Assembly: GCF_037027445.1 (NCBI RefSeq)
Contig: NZ_JBANDL010000002.1
Location: 2,046,001-2,110,000 of the forward strand
DNA length: 64,000 nucleotides
Reading direction: 5' to 3'
Source: Lysobacter firmicutimachus
Lineage (GTDB): Bacteria; Pseudomonadota; Gammaproteobacteria; Xanthomonadales; Xanthomonadaceae
The notes under the pieces were generated by a model. It worked only from the letters and a program-made list of their open reading frames with translations. It was not told the DNA's origin and did no database searches. Position numbers and translations under genes: made by a program. Shown in pieces: positions 8,599 through 19,726 of this stretch. Each line of letters starts with the position of its first letter. Positions within the stretch are counted from its first letter, which is position 1.

Positions 8599-9182
8599 GG
8601 ATGTTCCTTGGATGGGACGCGTTGCAGCGACATGGCTTTGGCGCGCGTGTCGTATAGCAGATCGGTGTGCCGGGCGAGCGTGGCGCGCAGGCGCTCGGCG
8701 TCGCCCTGGACGAGGGCGAAGCGGTCCTCCAGTTTGCGCCCATCGAGCTCGCCGCGGGCGATCGCGGCCAGTGCGCGTTGCGAATCGGGCAGCCAGGCAC
8801 TGATGCGGCCGTCCTCGATGCGATACAAGACCAGGAACACTGCGCCGGCCGGCGCCGCGCCGGTCAGGCTGCGGCCTTCGGCGCCGATCGCGCGTTCGGC
8901 TTCGGCCGGAGACAGCACGATGTAGCGGTCTTCGCCGATCGCGAAGCCGGTCAGGTCCAGCGCGACCGGACGCTCGCGCAGGCCGGGCCAGTCTTCGGTG
9001 TGGCAGCGCGCATCGATGCGGAGGGTTTTGTCGATGCCTTCCGCGCGCAGGCGCCAGTGCCCGGGCAGGTCGCGGTCGCAGCGGCGTTCGGCCACCGGGC
9101 TGCGCTCGAAGGCGACGCAGCCGGCGCACAGCGCCAGCGCGGCGAGCACAAGCGGGCGCAGGGCGCGCGCGGCGGCGGACAT
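8595..9182 (-). CDS. Small exported probable lipoprotein
   Basis: A 195-residue protein beginning MSAAARALRPLVLAALAL with a Cys after CAG, which suggests a lipoprotein signal, though the residue at -3 is Cys rather than Leu. The mature part has several cysteines (ERRCDRD, DARCHTED) and a mixed alpha/beta pattern, with no family I can name. The ATG at 9182 is chosen over a longer reading from 9371 because the signal peptide starts there. Its TGA overlaps the HMG-CoA lyase GTG start, so it belongs to that operon. A role in leucine catabolism is not evident. Confidence 0.6.
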   Translation of the reverse strand: MSAAARALRPLVLAALALCAGCVAFERSPVAERRCDRDLPGHWRLRAEGIDKTLRIDARCHTEDWPGLRERPVALDLTGFAIGEDRYIVLSPAEAERAIGAEGRSLTGAAPAGAVFLVLYRIEDGRISAWLPDSQRALAAIARGELDGRKLEDRFALVQGDAERLRATLARHTDLLYDTRAKAMSLQRVPSKEHP

Positions 9183-9425
9183 TGGCTCGACGGTCGGGGC
9201 GAGGGCGTCGGCGGCGCGGCGTTGCCGAGGATCGGACGGCCTTCGACCGGGCCCTGGTCGCCGATCTGGGGTGGGTCGCAGGGCAGGGCGGCCGAAGGCG
9301 GCCGTTCGGCGACCGCGCAGCCGTTCCAGGCCGGCGGTGAGCGCAAGACTCAGGATCGGATACCGAAGCATGCGAGATCCCTCTTGGCGATGCGAGGCCG
9401 GTGCGCCGAGCGGCGCCGGCGGGAC

Positions 9426-9449
9426 GGCCCCGGCGCTCCAGCCGGGGCC
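9426..9449 (-). terminator. GC-rich hairpin downstream of the carboxylase alpha gene
   Basis: Nine-base arms GGCCCCGGC and GCCGGGGCC enclose a six-base loop, about 55 bases past the stop at 9505. There is no T run, so it may be a weak terminator or mRNA-stabilising stem. The rest of the 9183-9504 gap holds nothing I can identify. Confidence 0.5.
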
Positions 9450-9504
9450 TCCATCATTGCGGAAATTTCGATAGCGGTCGATGTTGCGCCGCCGTACGGT
9501 CCGC

Positions 9505-11520
<2,016 letters not shown>

Positions 11521-11721
11521 GGCAGGCCGCAGGTCGGGGCGCAGCGAGGCGCGTGGTCGGGAGCCGCGGCGCCGGGGGGCGGACGCGATCCGGCGATTTT
11601 CGCCGATGCGGCGGCCTCGTGTCGCCCCGGCGTGGGCGAATGCGTCGCCGTCGGCGTGCGTACGTAGCGGTATGCGCGTGCGCTCAGGCGTCCGCGCGGG
11701 ACGCCCTGGCGCGTAGCGGGC

Positions 11722-12504
11722 TCAGCGCGCCCAGTTCGGCTTGCGCTTGTCGAGGAAGGCGCTCAGGCCTTCCTGGCCTTCGGCGGACACCCGCAGCGCG
11801 GCGATCAGCGCGGCGTTGTCGGCGTCCAGGCGCGCGCCGTCGCGTTCGCCGGCGACCCGGCGCACCAGCTGCTTGGCTTGCGCGGCGGCGCGCGGGCCGG
11901 CCTTGAGCAGCTGTTCGACCTGGCGCGCGACCGCGGCGTCGAGCTGATCCTCGTCGACCAGCTCGTGCAGCAGGCCGATGCGCAGCGCGGTGGCGGCGTC
12001 GAAGATTTCGGCGGTGGCGAACCAGCGTCGCGCCTGGCGCGCGCCGATGGCTTCGATGACGTAGGGCGAGATCACCGCCGGCAGCAGGCCGAGCTTGCTC
12101 TCGGTCAGGCCGAACTTGGCCGCCGGCGCGGCGATGGCGATGTCGCAGCAGGCGACCAGGCCGACCCCGCCGCCGAAGGCCGCGCCCTGGACCCGGGCCA
12201 CGGTCGGCTTGGGCAGCTCGTTGAGGGTGCGCATCAGCCGCGCCAGGGCCAGCGCGTCCTCGCGATTCTCGGCCTCGCCGGCGGCGGCCATGCCGCGCAT
12301 CCAGTGGAGGTCGGCGCCGGCCGAGAACGAGGCGCCTTCGCCTTCGATCACCACCACCCGCACCTCGTCGTCGCCCGCGGCGGCGTCCAGGGCGCCGGTC
12401 AGCGCGGCGATCAGCATGGCGTCGAAGGCGTTGTGCAGCTCGGGACGGTTCAGGCGCAGGCGGGCGACAGGGCCCTCGCGCAGGCTCAGCAGCGGATGGG
12501 TCAT
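11722..12504 (-). CDS. Enoyl-CoA hydratase, probable methylglutaconyl-CoA hydratase
   Basis: A 260-residue crotonase-fold enzyme. The oxyanion-hole segments are FSAGADLHWMRGM and GAAFGGGVGLVACCDIAIA, and the LTESKLGLLPAVISPYV helix carries the acidic catalytic region. The FGLTESKLGLLPAVISPYVIEAIG stretch is characteristic of the LiuC group that hydrates 3-methylglutaconyl-CoA to HMG-CoA. It sits 201 bases upstream of the carboxylase alpha subunit on the same strand, as expected for the leucine/isovalerate pathway. It stands back to back with the feo operon, whose promoter region it shares. Confidence 0.88.
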   Translation of the reverse strand: MTHPLLSLREGPVARLRLNRPELHNAFDAMLIAALTGALDAAAGDDEVRVVVIEGEGASFSAGADLHWMRGMAAAGEAENREDALALARLMRTLNELPKPTVARVQGAAFGGGVGLVACCDIAIAAPAAKFGLTESKLGLLPAVISPYVIEAIGARQARRWFATAEIFDAATALRIGLLHELVDEDQLDAAVARQVEQLLKAGPRAAAQAKQLVRRVAGERDGARLDADNAALIAALRVSAEGQEGLSAFLDKRKPNWAR

Positions 12505-12585
12505 CGGGCGGGGGAGTTGATTGGAGTTGGCGAATGATACCGTTCAGCTTGCCGGCTCCGCCCCTGTCCGTTGTACCAGTGCTAG

Positions 12586-12604
12586 AATGAGAACAATTCC
12601 CATT
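12586..12604 (+). promoter_or_regulatory. Fur box upstream of feoA
   Basis: The 19-base sequence AATGAGAACAATTCCCATT is an imperfect palindrome (seven of nine positions pair) and matches the well-known Fur operator form of ATGAGAAT..ATTCTCAT. It lies 33 bases before the feoA start, where a Fe(II)-Fur dimer would block transcription when iron is sufficient. Divergent gene liuC-like at 12504 could also be influenced. Confidence 0.8.
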
Positions 12605-12636
12605 TGGGTCGCCACCTCCTTCCTGGAAGCCGCCTC

Positions 12637-12882
12637 TTGAAGCTGTCCGAACTGCCGCGCCGTACTGCGGCCACGGTCGAGTCCGTCGATGATCAGGTTC
12701 CCAACGACACCATTGCCAGGCGCTTGCGCGAACTCGGATTCGTCGCCGGCGAGCGGGTGGAAGTGATGGCGGCCGGTCCGATCGCCGCCGAGCCGCTGCT
12801 GGTGCAGGTCGGCTACACCCGTTTCGCCCTGCGCCGCACCGAAGCGGCGCGAGTGCGGGTGCGGCTGGAGCCGCCGGCATGA
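12637..12882 (+). CDS. feoA: Ferrous iron transport protein FeoA
   Basis: An 81-residue SH3-like small protein. From the TTG at 12637 the sequence MKLSELPRRTAATVESVDDQ matches FeoA N-termini. The core RRLRELGFVAGERVEVM and the C-terminal TRFALRRTEAARVRV are typical. The TTG start is preferred over a TTG at 12604 because it lies outside the Fur box and has GGAAG upstream. FeoA is a cytoplasmic partner of FeoB. The stop overlaps the feoB ATG (ATGA), so the two are translationally coupled. Confidence 0.88.
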   Translation: MKLSELPRRTAATVESVDDQVPNDTIARRLRELGFVAGERVEVMAAGPIAAEPLLVQVGYTRFALRRTEAARVRVRLEPPA

Positions 12883-14774
12883 GCGCGATCGCCGCCGAGG
12901 CCGGCGCCATGCCCGCGACCGCACCGATGCGGGTGGCCCTGGTCGGCAACCCCAACTGCGGCAAGACCGCGCTGTTCAACCTGCTGACCGGCAGCCGGCA
13001 GAAGGTCGCCAACTACGCCGGCGTCACCGTCGAGCGCAAGGAAGGCCGGCTGCACGCGCCGTCCGGGCGCAGCTATGCCGTGCTCGACCTGCCCGGCGCC
13101 TACAGCCTCAGCGCGGCCAGCCTCGACGAGGCGGTGACCCGCGACGTGCTGCGCGGTTTCTACCCGGGCGAGCCGGCGCCGGACGTGCTGCTGTGCGTGG
13201 TCGATGCGACCAACCTGCGCCTGCACCTGCGCTTCGCCCTGGAGCTGCGCGAGCTCGGCCGGCCGATGCTGGTGGCGATCAACATGATGGACGCGGCCAA
13301 GCGCCGCGGCATCGACATCGACCTGGCCGCGCTGGAACGCGAGCTCGGCGTGCCGGTGGTGCCGACGGTCGCGGTCAAGCGCGACGGCGCGCGCGAGCTG
13401 GTGGCCCTGCTGGACCGGATCGCGGTCGCGCCGCGCGAACCGCACGAGCCGCGCGTGCGCCTGGCCGAGGGCGCCGACCTGCACGCCGAAACCCGGCGTC
13501 TGCTCGAGCTGACCGTGCGCATGCCGACCCGCACCGCGCGCATCGACGACGCGCTCGACCGCTGGCTGCTGCATCCGGTGCTGGGCCTGGTGTCGTTGGC
13601 GGTGGTGATGTTCCTGATCTTCCAAGCGGTGTACGCCTGGGCCACGCCGTTGATGGACGGGATCGAGGCGCTGACCGCGTGGACCGGCGAGCGAGCCGGC
13701 GCGCTGTTGCCCGACGGGCCGCTGCGCAGCCTGCTGGTCGACGGCGTCATCGCCGGCCTCGGCGGCGTGGTGGTGTTCCTGCCGCAGATCCTGATCCTGT
13801 TCGCTTTCATCCTGGCGCTGGAAGAGTCCGGCTACCTGCCGCGCGCGGCCTTCCTGCTCGACCGCATGATGGCCGGCGCCGGCCTGTCGGGGCGTTCGTT
13901 CATCCCGCTGCTGTCGAGCTTCGCCTGCGCGATCCCCGGGATCATGGCCACGCGTTCGATCCAGGACCCGCGCGACCGCCTCGCCACCATCCTGGTGGCG
14001 CCGCTGATGACCTGCTCGGCGCGGCTGCCGGTGTACGCGCTGCTGATCGGCGCTTTCATTCCGCAGCGCCAGGTCTGGGGCCTGCTCAACCTGCAGGGCC
14101 TGGTCCTGTTCGGCCTGTACATGGCCGGCATCCTCAGCGCGCTGGCGGTGTCGTGGGTGATGAAGAAGTGGCGCCGCGACAAGAGCGAGCATGCGCTGCT
14201 GCTGGAGCTGCCGTCGTACCGCGTTCCCAATCCGCGCGATCTGCTGATCGGCCTGTGGGAGCGGGCCTGGATCTTCCTGCGCCGGGTCGGCGGCATCATC
14301 CTGGCCCTGACCATCCTGCTGTGGTTCCTGCTGTCGTTCCCGGGCGCGCCGGAAGGCGCCACCGCGCCGGCGATCGACTACAGCTTCGCCGGCCGCATCG
14401 GCCACGCGATGACCGCGGTGTTCGCGCCGATCGGCTTCAACTGGCAGATCTGCATCGCCCTCATTCCGGGCTTGGCCGCGCGCGAAGTGGCGGTGTCCTC
14501 GCTGGCCACCGTCTACGCGCTGTCGGCGCCGGACGACGAAGCCGCGGCGCAGGCGCTGACCCCGATCATCACCGACACCTGGTCGCTGGCGACCGCGCTG
14601 GCCCTGCTGGTGTGGTTCATCTACGCGCCGCAGTGCATTTCCACCCTGGCCACCATCCGCCGCGAGACCAATTCGTGGAAGCAGGTGGGGATCGCCGCCG
14701 GGTATCTGTTCGCGCTGGCGTATCTGGCCTCGCTGCTGACCTATCAGGTCGCGGTCTGGCTGGGAGCGGGTTGA
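12879..14774 (+). CDS. feoB: Ferrous iron transporter FeoB
   Basis: A 631-residue inner-membrane Fe(II) transporter. The N-terminal G domain has the P-loop GNPNCGKT (23-30), the G3 DLPGAYSL and NMMDAAKRRG, then a helical GDI-like segment. From about residue 230 come the Gate repeats, with GRSFIPLLSSFACAIPGIMATR (the conserved pore Cys region) and a C-terminal Gate domain with ISTLATIRRETNSWK. It is on the short side compared with about 770 residues for E. coli FeoB, as is usual for the shorter FeoB forms. Regulation is by the Fur box upstream of feoA. Confidence 0.95.
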   Translation: MSAIAAEAGAMPATAPMRVALVGNPNCGKTALFNLLTGSRQKVANYAGVTVERKEGRLHAPSGRSYAVLDLPGAYSLSAASLDEAVTRDVLRGFYPGEPAPDVLLCVVDATNLRLHLRFALELRELGRPMLVAINMMDAAKRRGIDIDLAALERELGVPVVPTVAVKRDGARELVALLDRIAVAPREPHEPRVRLAEGADLHAETRRLLELTVRMPTRTARIDDALDRWLLHPVLGLVSLAVVMFLIFQAVYAWATPLMDGIEALTAWTGERAGALLPDGPLRSLLVDGVIAGLGGVVVFLPQILILFAFILALEESGYLPRAAFLLDRMMAGAGLSGRSFIPLLSSFACAIPGIMATRSIQDPRDRLATILVAPLMTCSARLPVYALLIGAFIPQRQVWGLLNLQGLVLFGLYMAGILSALAVSWVMKKWRRDKSEHALLLELPSYRVPNPRDLLIGLWERAWIFLRRVGGIILALTILLWFLLSFPGAPEGATAPAIDYSFAGRIGHAMTAVFAPIGFNWQICIALIPGLAAREVAVSSLATVYALSAPDDEAAAQALTPIITDTWSLATALALLVWFIYAPQCISTLATIRRETNSWKQVGIAAGYLFALAYLASLLTYQVAVWLGAG

Positions 14775-14777
14775 GCG

Positions 14778-15020
14778 ATGGACCCGGGGCTGTTCGCGCA
14801 ATACGTGGTGATCGCGATCGCGGTCGCGGTCAGTGCGGCCGTGGTCGCGCGCAAGCAGTTCCCCGGCGGCGTGCGTCGCCTGCGCATCGCCTGCGCTCTG
14901 CCGCTGGTGCGCGAGGGGCGGCCGGGCTGGATGCGCAAGCTCGGCCGGCGCATCGCCCCGGCGCCGCGCGCGAGCGGCCCGAACTGCGCCGGCTGCGACA
15001 ACTGCGGCCCTTCCGGCTGA
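14778..15020 (+). CDS. Small Cys-rich membrane protein of the feo operon (DUF6587-like)
   Basis: An 80-residue protein starting 3 bases after the feoB stop. Residues 7-25 form one membrane helix (AQYVVIAIAVAVSAAVVA), followed by a basic cytoplasmic linker with GWMRKLGRRIAP and a terminal NCAGCDNCGPSG motif. Three cysteines in C-x2-C-x2-C spacing could bind iron or an Fe-S cluster. It occupies the position taken by FeoC or Cys-rich FeoB-associated proteins in other species. A role in iron handling is inferred from position and the Cys motif. Confidence 0.75.
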   Translation: MDPGLFAQYVVIAIAVAVSAAVVARKQFPGGVRRLRIACALPLVREGRPGWMRKLGRRIAPAPRASGPNCAGCDNCGPSG

Positions 15021-15060
15021 CGCCGCTCGGCCCGCCGGCGCCGAACGATTGCGCGCCGCC

Positions 15061-15615
15061 TCAGCCGGCGCGCTCGCGCAGGTAGGCCTCGGCGCGGTCC
15101 AGGTGCCTGCGCGCCTCGTCCATATGCGGCGCCGACGGCGCGCGTTCGAAGCGGCTGGCGCCGTCGCTCAGCCGCAGATAGGCCGGGGTTTCGCCGCGGC
15201 CGCGACGGAAGTCGAAGGCGAGAATGAAGTCGTCCGAGCCGGCGTCGTTGAAGCCGGCCGCACCGCGCAGCGGACTGAGCACGCGCAGCATCTCGATCGG
15301 GTGTCCGGACACCTGCAGCATGGCGATGCGCAGCTCGCGGCGCAGTTCGTCGTATTCCACCGGCGGAGTGCCGGTCCACGAATCCTGGCGCCAGGCCTTG
15401 ATCGCCTCGGCGACGGTGGCGGGCTGCGGATCGGTCAAGGCCTCGGCGTGGCCGCGGCGACCGCCCAGCCCCGCCTGCAACGCCGATGCCGCCGGCCAGT
15501 CGCCGAACTCATCCGGCCGCGCCGGGGCGGAATCCATGTAGGCCTGATAGCGCTGCAGGTCGAGCGTGAACCTCGCATACAGCGAAAGCGGTTGCGGCAC
15601 TGCCGGTTGCGACAT
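15061..15615 (-). CDS. Hypothetical protein
   Basis: A 184-residue soluble protein of no recognised family. The N-terminus MSQPAVPQPLSLYARFTLDL and the middle RGETPAYLRLSDG suggest a small alpha/beta protein. It lacks a signal peptide and membrane helices. It lies downstream of the zinc-ribbon and bactofilin genes on the same strand with a 36-base gap, so it probably belongs to the same transcript and may assist bactofilin assembly, which is only inferred from position. Confidence 0.65.
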   Translation of the reverse strand: MSQPAVPQPLSLYARFTLDLQRYQAYMDSAPARPDEFGDWPAASALQAGLGGRRGHAEALTDPQPATVAEAIKAWRQDSWTGTPPVEYDELRRELRIAMLQVSGHPIEMLRVLSPLRGAAGFNDAGSDDFILAFDFRRGRGETPAYLRLSDGASRFERAPSAPHMDEARRHLDRAEAYLRERAG

Positions 15616-15651
15616 CCAGAAGATCCTTTCCTGTGACCGTGGCGCCGCGGA

Positions 15652-16026
15652 TCAGCGGCGCAGCCGTCCTTTGCTCGCGGCTTTCCAGCCGACGGCCTCG
15701 AAGGCCTCGACCGATAAGGTGAAAGTGCGTTCGTCACCCGGGTGCAGCGCGCCGACGCCGACCACCTGGCGGGTGATCTCGTCGCCGCGCTCGTTGCGGA
15801 TCGACAGCACCATCGAGTATTCCCAGGCGACGTCGCCCTGGGGTGGGCGAATCGTGCCTTCGACGTGCAGCGGCGAGAACCTCGCCGCCGCACGCTGAGC
15901 GGCATCGGAGTCGAAACGCAGATGGTGCTTGCACGCGGGACAGACGCTCGCGCTGTCGAGAATCGTCGCCTTGCAGTGCGGACATACGCGCGTCGCGCCG
16001 GGCTGGCCCTGGCGGACGGCGCTCAT
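15652..16026 (-). CDS. Zinc-ribbon protein linked to bactofilin
   Basis: A 124-residue protein. The N-terminus carries a rubredoxin-like zinc ribbon, CPHCKATI..SVCPACKHH (two CxxC pairs at about residues 15-35). The C-terminal domain (HVEGTIRPPQGDVAWEYSMVL, IRNERGDEITRQVVGVGAL) looks like a small beta-sandwich that could bind protein partners. Its ATG overlaps the bactofilin stop by four bases, so the two are co-translated. Function is unknown; the association with bactofilin is by position. Confidence 0.75.
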   Translation of the reverse strand: MSAVRQGQPGATRVCPHCKATILDSASVCPACKHHLRFDSDAAQRAAARFSPLHVEGTIRPPQGDVAWEYSMVLSIRNERGDEITRQVVGVGALHPGDERTFTLSVEAFEAVGWKAASKGRLRR

Positions 16027-16616
16027 GAGTCGGCGCCGTTCTCCGTCTTGGCGCCGTTGCCGTTCTTCTCGTGCTTGGACGACTTGGCGTTGCCGCTGTC
16101 CTTGTCTTCCCAGCCGAATTCGACCTGGCCGCGCATGCGCGATCCGGCCGCGACGGTGACCACCCCGGCCTTGACGTCGCCGATCATCGCGCCGCTTTCG
16201 AGCAGCTCCACGCGCTGCGCCGATTCGATGTTGCCTTCCAGTTCGCCGGCGATGACGACCTTGCGCGCGCGCACGCCGCCGTTGAGCTTGGCGCCGAGTT
16301 CGACGGTGAGGTCGCCGTCGACCTGCACGTCGCCCTTGAAGCGGCCGGCGATGCGGATATGGCCCGAGCCTTGGATCTTGCCTTCGATCGACAGGTCCGA
16401 GGCGATCAGCGATTCCTTCACCGTCTCGCGCTCGGGCGCGCGCGGTGCCGGCGCGGCCGCGGCAGGAGCGGGCGCGATCGGCGTCTGCGGCGGCATCGGC
16501 TGGCCGAAGCTGAACTCGTTGAGCGTGTCGGGTTCGCGCTTGAGCGCGGTTTCAGGCTGCGGCGGCGGAACCGGATTGTCGCGCTTGGGCGGAGCGGGCT
16601 GGTTGAAGATAGCCAT
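16023..16616 (-). CDS. Bactofilin (polymer-forming cytoskeletal protein)
   Basis: A 197-residue bactofilin. A Pro-rich N-terminal arm of about 60 residues (PAPPKRDNPVPPPQPE, PQTPIAPAPAAAAPAP) precedes the DUF583 beta-helix from about 65 to 165, visible as repeating hydrophobic/Gly strands: LSIEGKIQGSGHIRIAGRFKGDV, VDGDLTVELGAKLNG, VVIAGELEGNI, VTVAAGSRMRGQVEFG. The C-terminal tail is charged and Gly/Asn-rich. Bactofilins form filaments without nucleotide and place cell-wall enzymes or polar structures. The N-terminus has no membrane helix; membrane contact may be via the tail. Confidence 0.92.
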   Translation of the reverse strand: MAIFNQPAPPKRDNPVPPPQPETALKREPDTLNEFSFGQPMPPQTPIAPAPAAAAPAPRAPERETVKESLIASDLSIEGKIQGSGHIRIAGRFKGDVQVDGDLTVELGAKLNGGVRARKVVIAGELEGNIESAQRVELLESGAMIGDVKAGVVTVAAGSRMRGQVEFGWEDKDSGNAKSSKHEKNGNGAKTENGADS

Positions 16617-17241
16617 GACGCGGTGTTTCCTCAGGTCGGGGGATCAAGTGATGACACGCGTGAACAACGGAGCCTAACACGCTGATCCGAAGCCCCCACT
16701 GTGATGCATCTCACCAATCCGAGTTGCAGGAAACGGCGACTCCGATTCAGATTTCGCGCGTGAATCGGCGATGCGGAAAAGCGCGCGGAGCGCAGCGCAT
16801 TCAGTCGATTTCAGCCGCTGCGCTCATGACAAAAAGAATTCAGTTTGTTTTCATGACGATGAATAGCCGGCGCTGCTTCGACAGGCGCGTTCGGCATCGG
16901 CAGCCGACGAAGAGGATCGCGCAACGCGGATCGGTCGCGACGCGCAATGGCACCGGCCCGGAGTGTTAGGCGAACGGTTTCGTCGCGCCGTTGCGTTCGA
17001 ATGCGATGCGGCACGGCCATGCGCCGTCGGATCGTCGTCTCGCATGCCCCGCAACCGGCTCGGACTCGATGCGAAGCCCGGCGAAGTCGCGGACGAAATC
17101 GCGCAATGGAGTGGCGCGCGCGGGCGATGCGCGCGCGGGGGCCGAAGCCGGCGCGGGCAAGGTGCCCGGCGCGCCGTCTATGGTCGCATCGATGCCGCTG
17201 CGCGATAGCGCGATGGCGCACGCGCTGTCGGGATGGCTCGC
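16617..17241. other. Gene-free spacer
   Basis: About 625 bases between the bactofilin gene and the carboxylase beta subunit terminator. Open frames exist on both strands but overlap each other and have no protein-like composition or ribosome-binding site. The part next to 16617 should hold the bactofilin promoter; I could not pick out boxes. The base composition at 16680-16860 is somewhat less GC-rich than the neighbourhood. Confidence 0.45.
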
Positions 17242-17270
17242 AAAAGCGCGCGCCGCCTTGCGGCGGCGCG
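17242..17270 (-). terminator. Terminator of the carboxylase beta gene
   Basis: On the minus strand a perfect nine-base stem (CGCGCCGCC/GGCGGCGCG) with a GCAA loop is followed by CGCTTTTG, five bases after the stop at 17276. Confidence 0.75.
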
Positions 17271-17275
17271 ATGGA

Positions 17276-18886
17276 TCACATCCGGAACACGCCGAAGCGG
17301 GTGCGATCCTCGATCGGCGCGTTGAGGCTGGCCGACAGGCCCAGGCCGAGCACGCGGCGGGTGTCGGCCGGATCGATGATGCCGTCGTCCCACAGGCGCG
17401 CGGTGGCGTAGTAAGGGTTTCCCTGGTTCTCGTACTGCTCGCGGATCGGCGCCTTGAATGCGTCTTCTTCCTCGGCCGTCCACACTTTGCCCGCCGCCTC
17501 GATGCCGTCGCGGCGCACGGTCGCCAGCACCGACGCGGCCTGTTCGCCGCCCATGACGCTGATGCGCGCGTTCGGCCACATCCACAGGAAGCGCGCGCCG
17601 TACGCGCGGCCGCACATGGCGTAGTTGCCGGCGCCGAAGCTGCCGCCGATGACCACGGTGAACTTGGGCACGTGCGAACAGGCCACCGCGGTGACCATCT
17701 TGGCGCCGTCCTTGGCGATGCCGGCGTTCTCGTACTTCTTGCCGACCATGAAGCCGGTGATGTTCTGCAGGAACACCAGCGGAATGCCGCGCTGGTTGCA
17801 CAGCTCGATGAAGTGCGCGCCCTTGAGCGCGCTTTCGGCGAACAGGATGCCGTTGTTGGCGACGATGCCGACCGGGTAGCCGTGCAGATGGGCGAAGCCG
17901 GTGACCAGGGTCTTGCCGTAGCGCGCCTTGAATTCCTGGAACTCGCTGCCGTCGGCGACGCGCGCGATCACTTCGCGGATGTCGAAGGGCTTGCGGGTGT
18001 CCTTGGGCACGATGCCGTACAACTCCTCGGCCGGATACAGCGGATCGCGCGGCGCCTGTGCGGCGACCGGCAGCGACTTCTTGCGGTTGAAGGTGGCGAC
18101 GATGTCGCGCGCGATCTGCAGCGCGTGGCGGTCGTCTTCGGCGAAGTGATCGGCCACGCCGGACACGCTGGTGTGCACGTCGGCGCCGCCGAGCGCTTCG
18201 GCGTCGACCACTTCGCCGGTCGCGGCTTTCACCAGCGGCGGGCCGCCGAGGAAGATCGTGCCCTGTTCCTTGACGATCACCGACTCGTCGCACATCGCCG
18301 GCACGTAGGCGCCGCCGGCGGTGCAACTGCCCATCACCACTGCGACCTGGGGGATGTTCTCGGCGCTGAGACGGGCCTGGTTGTAGAAGATCCGGCCGAA
18401 GTGCTCCTTGTCCGGAAACACTTCGTCCTGCAGCGGCAGGAAGGCGCCGCCGGAGTCGACCAGGTAGACGCAGGGCAGGCGGTTCTCGCGTGCGATCTCC
18501 TGCGCGCGCAGGTGCTTCTTGACCGTCATCGGGAAGTAGGTGCCGCCCTTGACCGTGGCGTCGTTGGCGACGATCACCACTTCCAGCCCCTGCACGCGGC
18601 CGATGCCGGCGACCATGCCCGCGGCCGGCGCCGCGTCGTCGTACATGCCTTCTGCGGCGAGCGGGGCGATTTCCAGGAACGGCGAGCCGGGGTCGAGCAG
18701 GGCGGCGATGCGGTCGCGCGCCAGCAACTTGCCGCGTTCGGTGTGCTTGGCCCGTGCTTTGTCGCCGCCGCCGTGCGCCGCGCGCGCCAAGCGCGCGTCG
18801 AGTTCCTCGACCAAGGCCTGGTGATAGGCGACGTTGTCGCGGAAGTCCTGCGAGCGTGGGTCGAGCTGGGAGGTCAGGGCGGGCAT
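17276..18886 (-). CDS. Methylcrotonyl-CoA carboxylase, carboxyltransferase (beta) subunit
   Basis: A 536-residue carboxyltransferase. Family blocks visible are [73 protein letters not shown] and, in the C-terminal half, [21 protein letters not shown] and [16 protein letters not shown]. The GGTYFPM and LPLQDEVFP segments are those of the methylcrotonyl-CoA enzyme rather than the propionyl-CoA one. ATG 18886 ([15 protein letters not shown]) is chosen over an upstream reading that is not conserved-looking. It pairs with the alpha subunit at 9505-11520 but is encoded 6 kb away. Equivalent to liuB. Confidence 0.92.
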   Translation of the reverse strand: MPALTSQLDPRSQDFRDNVAYHQALVEELDARLARAAHGGGDKARAKHTERGKLLARDRIAALLDPGSPFLEIAPLAAEGMYDDAAPAAGMVAGIGRVQGLEVVIVANDATVKGGTYFPMTVKKHLRAQEIARENRLPCVYLVDSGGAFLPLQDEVFPDKEHFGRIFYNQARLSAENIPQVAVVMGSCTAGGAYVPAMCDESVIVKEQGTIFLGGPPLVKAATGEVVDAEALGGADVHTSVSGVADHFAEDDRHALQIARDIVATFNRKKSLPVAAQAPRDPLYPAEELYGIVPKDTRKPFDIREVIARVADGSEFQEFKARYGKTLVTGFAHLHGYPVGIVANNGILFAESALKGAHFIELCNQRGIPLVFLQNITGFMVGKKYENAGIAKDGAKMVTAVACSHVPKFTVVIGGSFGAGNYAMCGRAYGARFLWMWPNARISVMGGEQAASVLATVRRDGIEAAGKVWTAEEEDAFKAPIREQYENQGNPYYATARLWDDGIIDPADTRRVLGLGLSASLNAPIEDRTRFGVFRM

Positions 18887-19081
18887 CGCGCAACGGCCGT
18901 GGGTTTTGGACGCGGCATCAGAACACAAAGCGCGCCGCGCGGCCAAGCGCTGGCGGATGGCGCGCGACAACGCACGCCGGCGCACGGAGGCACGGAACAT
19001 CGCAGGCGCCGCTGCGCTTGCGCCTTGGCCGGTTGCTCGCGGCGCAGTCGGGCTGGGGCGTTCGCGCCGAGCTCGTCGGAC

Positions 19082-19112
19082 AAAAAGAAAGGCCCGCTCG
19101 CGCGGGCCTTCC
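19082..19112 (-). terminator. Terminator of the first Ala-rich lipoprotein gene
   Basis: Minus strand: AGGCCCGC, loop, GCGGGCCT, then TTCTTTTTG. It starts 25 bases after the stop at 19137 and is a textbook intrinsic terminator. Confidence 0.85.
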
Positions 19113-19136
19113 GGTGCAGCGGGAGAGCGCCAGCGA

Positions 19137-19529
19137 TTAGTGCTTGGCGGCTTCTTCCTTGGCCTTGTCGGCAGCGGCGTCGGCCTTGTCGGCGACGTTC
19201 TGCGCGGCGTCGGCGGTGGCGTCGGCGGCCTTGGCGGCGGCGTCGGCAGCGCCGGCGGCGGCCTGGTCGGCGGCGCCAGCGGCGGCGGCGGCGGCGTTGT
19301 CGACGGCGGTGCCGGCAGCGGCGGCGGCGTCGGCGGTGGCGGCGGCAGCGGCTTCGGCGCCTTCGGCGGCGGCGGTGCCGGCGGCGTTGGCGGCCTGGGC
19401 GGCGGCGTCGCCGGCCTGCTCGGCGGCGGTGGCGGCCTCAGCGGCTTCGTTCTTGGCTTCTTCGGTCTTGGTGCAAGCCGACATTGCCAGGACGGCGGCG
19501 GCGAGCAGGACGTAGAGATGGGTCTTCAT
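19137..19529 (-). CDS. Ala-rich lipoprotein
   Basis: A 130-residue protein. The signal peptide [19 protein letters not shown] ends in a lipobox (AMSA-C), so the mature protein is lipid-anchored. The rest is low-complexity Ala with regular Asp, Glu and Lys ([20 protein letters not shown]), predicted as one long helix, possibly a coiled coil with 11- or 7-residue periodicity, like Lpp-type envelope spacers. It is a clear paralogue of the next gene. Function is not known; Lpp-like or stress-related envelope roles are possible. Base composition is skewed to GCG/GCC repeats. Confidence 0.8.
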   Translation of the reverse strand: MKTHLYVLLAAAVLAMSACTKTEEAKNEAAEAATAAEQAGDAAAQAANAAGTAAAEGAEAAAAATADAAAAAGTAVDNAAAAAAGAADQAAAGAADAAAKAADATADAAQNVADKADAAADKAKEEAAKH

Positions 19530-19640
19530 GAGCTGTCTCCTGAGGAGTTGTCTGAGAAAAACGTCTGGGTGGATCTGTCAGGCAACGCCAGTGCTCGCAG
19601 CGGTCCGGCAAGCCGGCTTCGATCGTTCACTGACCTTACG

Positions 19641-19670
19641 GAAAAAGCCGCCGGAGAACCGGCGGCTTTC
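19641..19670 (-). terminator. Terminator of the second Ala-rich lipoprotein gene
   Basis: Minus strand GCCGCCGG, TTCT loop, CCGGCGGC followed by TTTTTCC. It separates the two paralogous lipoprotein genes into independent transcripts. Confidence 0.85.
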
Positions 19671-19726
19671 CCGTTCGACGCGACAGAATCGCGTCGGAAC
19701 TTGAAGCGATATCGCGCGAGGCGATA

